DNA of 34,132 nt from Tannerellaceae bacterium (GTDB taxonomy: Bacteria; Bacteroidota; Bacteroidia; Bacteroidales; Tannerellaceae): contig JAISDJ010000034.1 of the NCBI GenBank assembly GCA_031264865.1, forward strand, positions 1-34,132. Reading direction: 5' to 3'. Under the pieces are notes generated by a model, which worked only from the letters and a program-made list of their open reading frames with translations, did not search any database and was not told where the DNA came from. The translations under genes were made by a program, and so were the position numbers. Shown in pieces: positions 16,309 to 23,118 of the stretch. The stretch's first letter is position 1. Each line of letters opens with the position of its first letter.

Positions 16309-18645
16309 CTATTCGTCCCTTAATGCATCAACCGGATTACCTGAAGCAGCCCGATAGCTATGCCAGCTTACGGTAAGCAAGGTGACACCGGCCACAATCA
16401 ATAACGACAGGATATAAATCCAGCTACTGAACGCCGCACGGTAAACAAAGTTTTCCATCCAGCCACTGAGCAGCCACCAGGCAACAGGAGCAGCTACCAC
16501 AAAGGCGATCCCTATCCAACCAATAAACTGGCGATTGAGCATCATCATAATCTGCCAGGTGGAGGAACCGTTTACCTTGCGTATCCCGATTTCTTTTGTC
16601 CGCTGCTCGATAGCATAAAGAGACATGCCGAACAGTCCGAAGCAGGTAAGCAGGATGCTGATAATAGAATACATCATCAACAGGTCGGACAGTTCAAAGA
16701 GCTTCCTGTTATTGCCTAATACTTTTGCATACAGGCTCTCATGTTCGAGGTATTTTTCAGGGAAAAGCCTATTCCATTCTTCATAGATTTGCCGGATAAC
16801 GGCCGTATTCCCGGGATCTATGCGGACTTTCAGGATCGTTCCATCCTTCTCGTAATTGATGATGCTCCGGTCAATGGGCGTTTCGAGGCTATTCGTTGTA
16901 TGAAGTTTAAAATAGTCTTCTACAACGCCGGCAATGGCGTAATTGTCTCCGAAAGGAGGGCTTTCTTTCAGTCTCGGTTCATGTTCTTTTATAAGATCGC
17001 CAATGGGGACCTCTCCGTTCGGAAACAGCTTTTGCGCCCAGGTGCGGTTCAGATAGACCGGGTTCGGATACTGCGCTATGGCTTCTTTCCAGGGTAATCC
17101 CTGCAGTAGTTTATAGTGCATGACTTCCATTAATTCCTCGTCGCCACCCTCCGAAGTATACGGCTCGAATGGCGACCGGCTGAGAACCCAGTAATTCATC
17201 TCGCTGTTTAATGACGCTGCCTCTATGCCCGGGAAATGAGTGATGCGCTCTTTTAGCGGAAGCAGGGAAGTGGTGTAATCTTCGGCCGAAAAGCTATAAA
17301 CGTCTTTATAATTTTCAGCCTTATCGTATAAAAGCGAGATTTGCTGCCTTACGGAGAAGCTTCCGATTATCAGGATAAACGAAATAACAAATTGCGTAAC
17401 AGCCAGCGAGGTGATGATCCGCCGTCTGGCCTTTCCGCGATAGAAGTTGTTGTATGCAGATATAGACATCTCGGGCAAACGCCGGCTCATATAAAAGGCC
17501 GGGATACAGGCCAGCAAAAGTATAAACCCGAATGTAACCGGCAGCGTCTGGCTACTGTACAGAAAAGAGGCCGGAACCTGAACAGACAGGATACGGTTCA
17601 TAACCGACAGCAAATCATATTGTATCAACTGGGCAATCAGAAAACCAAAGCCAACGGTCAGGAAGGTATCGGTAAACAACTGCAGGCTCAACTGCAGGCT
17701 GCCGGCCCCCATCAGCTTCTGCACATGTATGGAATATAATTGCTTGAATACGCGTGAAAAGCTCAGGTTGATATAATTGAAACAGGCGATAGCCAATATC
17801 AGGATAGCCGAAAAGAAGGCAATGAACAGTAAACTACTGTTTGTTTTCTTCAGAAGCGACGGCCATGTCACCGTATCGAGGCAAGCTTCCCGAAGGCTGA
17901 GAAATTCATGTTTAAGTTCCAGCCCGTTGCGATTTTCACTAACTAAATCCGTGGTTTTGGCCTGTACGCCGGGAATAGAGATGTTATCCTTCAGCAGGAA
18001 AAAATGTACGCCTTCCACCGGTTTGTCAAAAAACAGCACATCGAAGCTGAACGCAGCCTGATCATTGTCCTTCACAACTGCGGAAACGGTAAACGTAAAC
18101 AATCCCATTTTCCCCTCAAACTCACTCCGTCCGAATTGTATCCGGATCGTTTGACCTGTCGGATCATTTCGTCCGAATAGCTGTTTGGAAAAGGATTCCG
18201 TCAGGACGACCCGGTCCGGACCCGACAAAACATCTTCAAGGCTCCCTGTCACTACCTTTTGAGGAAAGAAGGTAAGAAAAGCGCTATTCGATTCAATTAC
18301 TTTGATATGCTTGAAGAAGTTTTCGCCTACTTTATAATAAGTAATGTTCCCATAAGCAAGAACGGCGCACGCCCTGTCTAACTCCGGAACCCGACTGAGC
18401 AGCAGATCCGCCCTCTCCGGCGAGAAAACAAAAGAAGTCAGCCCCGGCTCTACAATCGTCTCCTTACCCACCACCATCCGGTCTTTATTCGGATTATCCG
18501 CCTCTATATTATATTCATGGATAACAAAGGCGGCCAAAAGGTTGATACAGGCAATGCCGACGGAAAGGCTAAGGATAGAGATAACCGTAAACGTTTTATT
18601 ACGCCACCAGCTTCGGAAGATAAGTTTGAATGATAGGTTCTGCAT
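16309..18645 (-). CDS. FtsX/MacB-type ABC transporter permease
   Basis: 778 residues from the ATG at 18645 (MQNLSFKLIFRSWWRNK); an in-frame TTG at 18666 would add seven residues. The N-terminus has one membrane segment (about 20-40), then a large periplasmic MacB-core-like domain (about 45-270). A first FtsX block of three segments follows (about 275-410), then a second membrane segment, a second extracytoplasmic domain, and a final FtsX block (about 655-765) with 'EQRTKEIGIRKVNGSS', the conserved coupling region to the ATPase. This two-FtsX layout is typical of Bacteroidetes mechanotransmission permeases that expel peptides or antibiotics or sense antimicrobials. No LolD/MacB ATPase gene is adjacent, so it must use one encoded elsewhere. 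It converges on the MFS gene. Confidence 0.9.
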   Translation of the reverse strand: MQNLSFKLIFRSWWRNKTFTVISILSLSVGIACINLLAAFVIHEYNIEADNPNKDRMVVGKETIVEPGLTSFVFSPERADLLLSRVPELDRACAVLAYGNITYYKVGENFFKHIKVIESNSAFLTFFPQKVVTGSLEDVLSGPDRVVLTESFSKQLFGRNDPTGQTIRIQFGRSEFEGKMGLFTFTVSAVVKDNDQAAFSFDVLFFDKPVEGVHFFLLKDNISIPGVQAKTTDLVSENRNGLELKHEFLSLREACLDTVTWPSLLKKTNSSLLFIAFFSAILILAIACFNYINLSFSRVFKQLYSIHVQKLMGAGSLQLSLQLFTDTFLTVGFGFLIAQLIQYDLLSVMNRILSVQVPASFLYSSQTLPVTFGFILLLACIPAFYMSRRLPEMSISAYNNFYRGKARRRIITSLAVTQFVISFILIIGSFSVRQQISLLYDKAENYKDVYSFSAEDYTTSLLPLKERITHFPGIEAASLNSEMNYWVLSRSPFEPYTSEGGDEELMEVMHYKLLQGLPWKEAIAQYPNPVYLNRTWAQKLFPNGEVPIGDLIKEHEPRLKESPPFGDNYAIAGVVEDYFKLHTTNSLETPIDRSIINYEKDGTILKVRIDPGNTAVIRQIYEEWNRLFPEKYLEHESLYAKVLGNNRKLFELSDLLMMYSIISILLTCFGLFGMSLYAIEQRTKEIGIRKVNGSSTWQIMMMLNRQFIGWIGIAFVVAAPVAWWLLSGWMENFVYRAAFSSWIYILSLLIVAGVTLLTVSWHSYRAASGNPVDALRDE

Positions 18646-18732
18646 GATATGTTTATTTTTCTTCAAAGCTAACTGGTCTCCGCCTGCTTACCAACAAAAA
18701 GAATGCTCCTTTGAAATATCATTGCGTAAATC

Positions 18733-18747
18733 GTCTAAAATTTAGAC
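18733..18747. promoter_or_regulatory. 15-base palindrome GTCTAAA-A-TTTAGAC
   Basis: Perfect 7-bp arms around one central A, 88 bases upstream of the minus-strand permease start and just before the integrase remnant. It could be an operator for the permease or for the lost integrase gene. No partner regulator is identified. Confidence 0.45.
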
Positions 18748-18762
18748 AGTATATTTCAGGGT

Positions 18763-18864
18763 TTTAAAATAAAAGTCTATTTGAAGCGAAACGCTTCTAA
18801 ACCTGATGGAACAGTTCCTTTGATGGGAAGAATAACGATTGACGGAACGATTTCGCAATTCAGC
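18763..18864 (+). pseudogene. N-terminal fragment of a conjugative-transposon-type tyrosine integrase
   Basis: In the frame of 18763 the translation contains 'FKIKVYLKRNASKPDGTVP' followed by 'LMGRITIDGTISQFS'. This is the arm-binding N-terminus of Bacteroides CTn-type integrases (usual form: ...FYLKRN-x-x-K-x-x-GT-x-x-x-M-x-RIT-x-DG-x-x-x-QFS). The start Met is missing, the frame opens only after a stop at 18736-18738, and similarity ends after QFS at about 18864. The SAM-like and catalytic domains are absent. It is the remains of an inserted element, placed directly upstream of the riboswitch-controlled thi operon. I rely on remembered family consensus. Confidence 0.65.
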
Positions 18865-18920
18865 GGTTTGTTGTTTTTCAAACAAATACCAAATATTAGC
18901 TCCGGATTAATTAATTTCAT

Positions 18921-18928
18921 TACCTTTA
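18921..18928 (+). promoter_or_regulatory. Candidate -7 box TACCTTTA of the thi operon
   Basis: One mismatch from TAnnTTTG. It would start the transcript at about 18933-18936, exactly at the 5' edge of the TPP riboswitch. A -33 element is not obvious. Confidence 0.45.
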
Positions 18929-18935
18929 CCGTGGC

Positions 18936-19008
18936 TTTAGGGGTATTCTGAAAAGAATTGAGAGAGTCCCTTTGAACCTGATACGGATCACATCGACGTA
19001 GGGAATAA
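18936..19008 (+). promoter_or_regulatory. TPP riboswitch (thi-box)
   Basis: The conserved elements are in order: TTTAGGGGT (18936-18944), the TGAGAGAGTCCC block (18960-18970 region), 'TTTGAACCTGATACGGAT' (18971-18988) and 'CGACGTAGGGAA' (18994-19005). This is the thiamine-pyrophosphate aptamer with its P2/P3 and P4/P5 arms. Downstream, GTTTCTT (19015-19021) pairs with AAGAAAC (19047-19053), but no T tract follows. Control may therefore be translational rather than by termination; this is inference. It precedes thiM by about 90 bases. Confidence 0.95.
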
Positions 19009-19099
19009 GTCTGAGTTTCTTCTGTATATTTTATTTTGTATTTTCCAAGAAACCTCTACTGCCATAATTTCATTTATTCAGTAAAATAGTTATGGATTT

Positions 19100-19906
19100 A
19101 TGGAGCAAATTATTTGGAAATGCATTCTTCAAATTAGAAATACATCTCCTTTAGTACACAACATTACCAACTATGTGGTAATGAATAATACCGCCAATGC
19201 TGTTTTAGCAGTTGGGGCTTCGCCGATTATGGCACATGCACACGCTGAAATTGATGATATGGTAGCTATATGCCAATCAGTGGTTATCAATATTGGAACA
19301 TTAGACGAATATTGGGTATCGTCAATGATTCAGGCAGCACAAAAAGCCAACCAATTACAAAAACCGTGGATACTTGATCCCGTAGGATCAGGAGCAACAC
19401 CATATCGGGATACTGTTTTGGAGCAGCTTTTATTGTTGAGACCAACAGTCATACGTGGCAATGCATCGGAAATTTTGGCATTGGCAAAAAACAACAAAGC
19501 AACCACCAAAGGCGTTGACAGTACAGTTCAGAGCAACGAAGCGGTTTCTGCTGCCCATTTCTTAAATCAACAATTCGGTTCTATTGTTTGTATTTCGGGA
19601 GAAACAGATATTATTGTTTCCGACCAGCAAACGATCTGTGTCCATAATGGTAGTACGATGATGACCAAAGTTACAGGGTTAGGCTGCTCCGCTTCGGCTG
19701 TCATCGGAGCCTATATAGCAGGTATAGAAAACAAACTGGACGCAGTAGTAGCTGCCACATCCTTATTCAGCATTTCAGGAGAAATTGCAGCAAAACAAGC
19801 AGCGGGAACAGGTAGTCTGCAAGTCCTTTTGTTGGATAAACTCTACAATATTACACAAGAAGAAATACAACAACATATACGAATGGAGGTGAAAAATGCA
19901 GAATAA
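19100..19906 (+). CDS. thiM: Hydroxyethylthiazole kinase ThiM
   Basis: 268 residues, family length. Phosphorylates 4-methyl-5-(2-hydroxyethyl)thiazole with ATP, a salvage step of thiamine synthesis in the cytosol. Visible signatures: 'PLVHNITNYVVMNNTANAVLAVGASPIMAHA' start region (17-47), 'ILDPVGSGAT' (91-100), 'RGNASEI' (119-125) and the active-site Cys in 'GLGCSASA' (about 193-200; C196). First gene behind the TPP riboswitch. The ATG at 19092 is in another frame and gives only about 20 codons, so 19100 is the start. Its 3' end overlaps thiE by 11 bases. Confidence 0.97.
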   Translation: MEQIIWKCILQIRNTSPLVHNITNYVVMNNTANAVLAVGASPIMAHAHAEIDDMVAICQSVVINIGTLDEYWVSSMIQAAQKANQLQKPWILDPVGSGATPYRDTVLEQLLLLRPTVIRGNASEILALAKNNKATTKGVDSTVQSNEAVSAAHFLNQQFGSIVCISGETDIIVSDQQTICVHNGSTMMTKVTGLGCSASAVIGAYIAGIENKLDAVVAATSLFSISGEIAAKQAAGTGSLQVLLLDKLYNITQEEIQQHIRMEVKNAE

Positions 19907-20531
19907 ATTTCCATATCGCTTATATCTTGTCTTATCGGAAAATAACTGCCCTAAAGGTAATTTTATGGATGTCGCTGAACAAGCCATAGCAGGAGGTGTA
20001 GATATCATTCAGCTAAGAGAGAAAACAGCTGATACCGTCCAATTTCTTGACAAAGCACTACGCCTACAAGACCGACTAAGCAAATGTCAAGTTCCGCTCA
20101 TTATTAATGATAATTTGGACATTGCCTTACAATCTTCTGCCTATGGTATTCATGTAGGCAATAATGATATTTCTCCTCAATACATCCGTTCTGTATGGAA
20201 AGACTGTTCATCTTTGGGTTATTCGATAGAATATCTGGAACAGTTGAAAAATAATGATACACAGGTGTCGGATTGTTTGGGAATCAGCCCTGTTTTTCAG
20301 ACATCAACAAAAAAAGATACGGTAACGGAATGGGGCATACAAGGTGTTAATGAAATTCGTAGCCGAACGGACAAACCATTGATTGCAATAGGAAATATGA
20401 ATGCTGAAAATGTTTATGAAGTGATAAAAGCAGGAGCAGATTGTATTGCCGTTATTTCGGCTATTTGTAGTGCGGATAATCCCGCGAAGGCAGCATTCAA
20501 AATCAGAAATCAAATTGAAAAGGCATTATGA
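19896..20531 (+). CDS. thiE: Thiamine-phosphate synthase ThiE
   Basis: 211 residues, family length. Joins hydroxymethylpyrimidine diphosphate and thiazole phosphate to thiamine phosphate. TIM-barrel motifs: 'GGVDIIQLREK' (33-43), 'LIINDNLDIAL' (68-78), 'YGIHVGNND' (83-91), 'GISPVFQTSTKKD' (129-141, the phosphate/diphosphate-binding loop) and 'IAIGNMNAENV' (163-173). The strand usually reading 'IGxSVH' is 'LGYSIEYLEQ', a mild divergence. It overlaps thiM at its start and thiD by 4 bases at its end, so translation is coupled. Confidence 0.95.
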   Translation: MQNKFPYRLYLVLSENNCPKGNFMDVAEQAIAGGVDIIQLREKTADTVQFLDKALRLQDRLSKCQVPLIINDNLDIALQSSAYGIHVGNNDISPQYIRSVWKDCSSLGYSIEYLEQLKNNDTQVSDCLGISPVFQTSTKKDTVTEWGIQGVNEIRSRTDKPLIAIGNMNAENVYEVIKAGADCIAVISAICSADNPAKAAFKIRNQIEKAL

Positions 20532-21364
20532 AAAAATATAGTTACCCATCCGTCCTAACCATTGCAGGATTTGACAGTAGTGGAGGCGCAGGCATTCAGG
20601 CAGATATAAAAACAATTTCTGCATTAGGTTGTTTCGCTACCACTGTGTTAACGGCACTTCCTGTTCAAAATACAACAGGAGTAAAATCTATCTACTCAAT
20701 ACCTGATACAGTGGTAGAAGAACAACTATATACCGTTTTGGATGATATTTTTCCGAATGCAATTAAAATCGGCATGGTGCATAGTTGCGGATTAGTGGAT
20801 ACGATTGTTCATGTACTCAAAAAATATCCAAGAACAAATTTAGTCTTTGATCCTGTTATGGTTGCTACCAGCGGACACAAGTTGATTGAAGATAAAACAA
20901 TCCAATCAATTGTTGAACAATTATTCCCTTTAGCCGATATTATTACTCCAAACTTGGACGAAGCTGTTGTATTGGCACAAATGCCCATTGAAACAGTGGA
21001 TGATATGTATATTGCCGGAGAGAAAATTAAAGCATTAGGCTGTAACTCTTTATTGTTAAAGGGTGGGCATCTAAAATCAAAGGAACTCACTTCCTTGTAT
21101 TTTTCTTCGGACGGAAAAGTGCATGAATATCATTCGGAGAAGTATGAAACAAACAATACACACGGTTCAGGATGTACATTATCTTCTGCCATTGCAAGTT
21201 ATCTTGCTCGTGGAACATCTTTTCTTGATGCTGTAATTTCAGCACAGGACTATGTGCAACAAGCTATCTTTCACGGAAAAGATGTACAAACAGGCAAAGG
21301 GAATGGTCCTCTGAATCATTTTTTTAATCCTCAAAAACTCATTAAAAATGAATTGGTCAGATAA
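20528..21364 (+). CDS. thiD: Hydroxymethylpyrimidine (phosphate) kinase ThiD
   Basis: 278 residues, family length. Phosphorylates HMP and HMP-phosphate to HMP-diphosphate, the substrate for ThiE. Ribokinase-fold signatures: 'TIAGFDSSGGAGIQADIKT' (11-29), 'LVFDPVMVATSGHKLI', 'IITPNLDEA', and the anion-hole/catalytic 'THGSGCTLSSAIAS' near 214-227. ATG overlaps the thiE stop (ATGA). Its 3' end overlaps tenA by 17 bases. The codon use is AT-rich like the rest of the thi block. Confidence 0.96.
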   Translation: MKKYSYPSVLTIAGFDSSGGAGIQADIKTISALGCFATTVLTALPVQNTTGVKSIYSIPDTVVEEQLYTVLDDIFPNAIKIGMVHSCGLVDTIVHVLKKYPRTNLVFDPVMVATSGHKLIEDKTIQSIVEQLFPLADIITPNLDEAVVLAQMPIETVDDMYIAGEKIKALGCNSLLLKGGHLKSKELTSLYFSSDGKVHEYHSEKYETNNTHGSGCTLSSAIASYLARGTSFLDAVISAQDYVQQAIFHGKDVQTGKGNGPLNHFFNPQKLIKNELVR

Positions 21365-21992
21365 AGCATGGGAACAGATTGTTCCGATTTATAATTCTAT
21401 AATTGATATGCCATTTATTAAGGAATTAATGAATGGGACATTGCCAATAGAGAAATTTCAATTTTATATCGCACAAGATTCCTTTTATTTGGAATCGTAT
21501 GGTAGAGCGTTAGCCATTATCGCAGCTCGTGCGAATTCTATTCAAGATTCATTAGTCTATATACGTTTTGCGGAATCGGCAATTATTGTAGAGCGAGAAA
21601 TGCACGAATCATTCTTTAGAACATTCAGGCTGACTAATAAAGGCAATATAGAACCAACCTGTCATCATTATGCACATTTTCTAAAAAGTACAGCCATATT
21701 GGATGCTGTTGAGGTTGGTATGGCAGCAATATTACCATGTTTCTGGATTTATAAGACAGTAGGCGATTATGTTTATGAAAATTGCACCGAAAACAACCCC
21801 TATCAAAAGTGGATTGACACCTATGCAGGGGAAGAGTTTGGCTTGTCAGTTTCTAAGGCTATCGAAACATGTAACTCTGTCGCTTCTCAATGCACTGAAA
21901 AACAAAAACAGGCAATGACCGATGCTTTTGTTACTGCAAGTCGCCTAGAATTCCATTTCTGGGATAGTGCATATAAGTTAAAAAAATGGTAG
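21348..21992 (+). CDS. tenA: Aminopyrimidine aminohydrolase TenA (thiaminase II)
   Basis: 214 residues, family length. Hydrolyses aminopyrimidines from broken-down thiamine to HMP for salvage. All-helical haem-oxygenase-like fold. Visible residues: 'FYIAQDSFYLESYGRALA' (39-56, with catalytic Asp44), 'HHYAHFL' (Tyr108), 'AAILPCFWIY' with the nucleophile Cys131, and the C-terminal 'LEFHFWDSAY' (about 200-209), where the Glu/Asp needed for catalysis lies. Last gene of the riboswitch operon. With ThiM, ThiE and ThiD it makes thiamine phosphate from salvaged halves; no thiC or thiG is in the window, so this is salvage and not de novo synthesis. Confidence 0.95.
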   Translation: MNWSDKAWEQIVPIYNSIIDMPFIKELMNGTLPIEKFQFYIAQDSFYLESYGRALAIIAARANSIQDSLVYIRFAESAIIVEREMHESFFRTFRLTNKGNIEPTCHHYAHFLKSTAILDAVEVGMAAILPCFWIYKTVGDYVYENCTENNPYQKWIDTYAGEEFGLSVSKAIETCNSVASQCTEKQKQAMTDAFVTASRLEFHFWDSAYKLKKW

Positions 21993-22308
21993 TTATAAAA
22001 AAACAGGTAAGCCTTTTCTTGATTATGGTTTAGGGTATATATGTGCAGCCTATACAGAACCTATCTTATTTAAAGCTATCTATGTTGATAATATCTTAGG
22101 TCTTAAAATGACAGATGTCGTTCCTGAAAAAAACATGATTGAAACTATGAAGCAGGATACATGTTCCTCCGGTATATCAGATGATGCCCTTTTGGATATA
22201 GCAACCAAAGCATGGTTTTCAGTTCATGGATTAGCTTCATTAATTGCAAGTGGAATGCTTGTATATGATGAAAATAAGATTGAAAAGATACTTCTGCAAA
22301 GTATATAA
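21982..22308 (+). pseudogene. C-terminal remnant of a TetR-family regulator (HTH lost)
   Basis: The frame is open from 21982 (after a TAA at 21979) to TAA at 22306-22308. It reads 'YKKTGKPFLDYGLGYICAAY' then 'TEPILFKAIYVDN', and ends with 'KAWFSVHGLASLIASGML', the WHG-type ligand/dimerisation domain of TetR regulators. The ~70-residue N-terminal HTH is absent; upstream lies the end of tenA in a different frame. The first ATG in the frame (22108) would give only 66 residues. The join to tenA at about 21990 is probably a recombination junction. A functional product is unlikely. Confidence 0.75.
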
Positions 22309-22398
22309 GTCCACTGAAATTAATTTCCCGTTCATGACTTCCCAGCCGATATTTCAGCTTCCTTTCAAAAAATACAGGTTTGACGAAAGTGAAAAAAT

Positions 22399-22520
22399 CA
22401 TGCCGAAGACTCTACCAAGTCATGCCGAAGACTTTCCCAAACCATTACGATGCTTTTAGCAAACCATTGAGAAGACTTTTTTGTATCATCACGAAGACTT
22501 TTTTAACCATTATGAGATTT
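22399..22520. repeat. Degenerate 22-nt tandem repeats, five to six units
   Basis: Units start with CAT at 22399, 22421, 22443, 22465, 22487 and 22508 (steps 22, 22, 22, 22, 21). Units one and two share CATGCCGAAGACT; the common frame is CAT-n-x-CGAAGACTTTT-n-CAAAC. Weaker unit-like phasing may reach back to 22333. Because 22 is not a multiple of 3, the short ORF across it (22380-22631) is not a repeat protein and I do not accept it as a gene. There are no unique spacers, so it is not CRISPR. It fills the gap between the TetR remnant and the metal-efflux promoter. Confidence 0.8.
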
Positions 22521-22575
22521 ATAAACAAATTACCCTTCTGCAATGAGAATCGCAATTACAGTAAAATGATAAGAT

Positions 22576-22590
22576 TGCAACTAAGTTGCA
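22576..22590. promoter_or_regulatory. Candidate operator TGCAAC-TAA-GTTGCA
   Basis: Perfect 6-bp inverted repeat with a 3-base spacer, 13 bases upstream of the -7 box of the efflux operon, thus over or next to the -33 region. I recall similar TGCAAC/GTTGCA palindromes with Fur/Zur-type regulation in Bacteroidetes, but this is memory and not checked. No regulator gene is nearby apart from the TetR remnant. Confidence 0.6.
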
Positions 22591-22603
22591 CGATTTTTTG
22601 TTT

Positions 22604-22611
22604 TATATTTG
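22604..22611 (+). promoter_or_regulatory. -7 box TATATTTG of the metal-efflux operon
   Basis: Exact TAnnTTTG match 17 bases before the GTG start at 22628. The TTG at 22586-22588 lies inside the palindrome at 22576-22590 and has short spacing to serve as -33. Confidence 0.6.
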
Positions 22612-22627
22612 TATCGGAAAAGAGCGT

Positions 22628-23023
22628 GTGAAAAAAAATGTTTCAATATTATTTATTGCAATAGCAAGTTACATTTTACTGGCGCTTGCGGTCGTATCCC
22701 ATCATCATCATGAAGGATTGCCGTGTATTGTCACGGAACACAGCGATTTACCCAGTGACAGCGAACAGGGAACATGCATTGTTGAATCCGAATATACAGC
22801 TCCAAAAACGATTGACGAAATCAAATGCAAGATAACGTCTTGCCGGAATCACGATTTCAATCATTTATTTCCGGTATTTTTTTTAGCAGCGGATTTTCTA
22901 TCTTTTACTACGGTAATTTCAATCTCCGAAAATAAGTGCGGAGAATATATCTTACTACTCTACAAATCCTCCGATGCAAACCTGTTCCACGGTTTGCGTG
23001 CGCCTCCTTTCATTATTGCCTGA
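22628..23023 (+). CDS. Small membrane/periplasmic His-rich protein of the efflux operon (DUF6769-like)
   Basis: 131 residues from the GTG at 22628. The frame continues upstream to an ATG at 22586, but that start lies upstream of the -7 box and the hydrophobic start 'KKNVSILFIAIASYILLALAVV' favours GTG. One membrane segment or signal anchor (about 4-23) is followed at once by 'SHHHHEGLPCIVTEH', then a Cys/His-containing extracytoplasmic part (C33, GTC, IKCKITSCRNHDFNHLF) and a hydrophobic stretch 'FPVFFLAADFL'. The HHHH motif and the Cys residues suggest metal binding outside the cytoplasm. It is first in the operon with the RND system. It resembles proteins I know as DUF6769; no function is established. 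Confidence 0.75.
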   Translation: MKKNVSILFIAIASYILLALAVVSHHHHEGLPCIVTEHSDLPSDSEQGTCIVESEYTAPKTIDEIKCKITSCRNHDFNHLFPVFFLAADFLSFTTVISISENKCGEYILLLYKSSDANLFHGLRAPPFIIA

Positions 23024-23030
23024 ATTATTC

Positions 23031-23083
23031 GTTGGCTTGTAAGCAAAGCCAAACAACTTTGTGCATTACAGCTATGCACAAGG
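23031..23083 (+). other. Two consecutive hairpins between operon genes 1 and 2
   Basis: Hairpin one: TTGGCTT (23032-23038) with AAGCCAA (23046-23052). Hairpin two: TTGTGCAT (23059-23066) with ATGCACAA (23074-23081), a perfect 8-bp stem around TACAGCT that can extend by two pairs. No T tract follows, so readthrough is expected. They may stabilise or separate the transcripts of the small protein and the efflux genes. Confidence 0.6.
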
Positions 23084-23118
23084 CATAGGGTATTAATGTA
23101 TCTATAATTAAAAATAAA

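Noticed and set aside
22399..22520. Possible CRISPR array
   Set aside because: Units are contiguous and degenerate, with no unique spacers and no cas genes.
22586..22630. ATG start upstream for the His-rich small protein
   Set aside because: The extension would begin upstream of the -7 box at 22604, so it could not be transcribed from it; the GTG at 22628 starts the hydrophobic signal.
22380..22631. An 83-codon ORF across the 22-nt repeats
   Set aside because: The repeat step is not a multiple of 3, the product has no family, and it runs into the promoter of the efflux operon.
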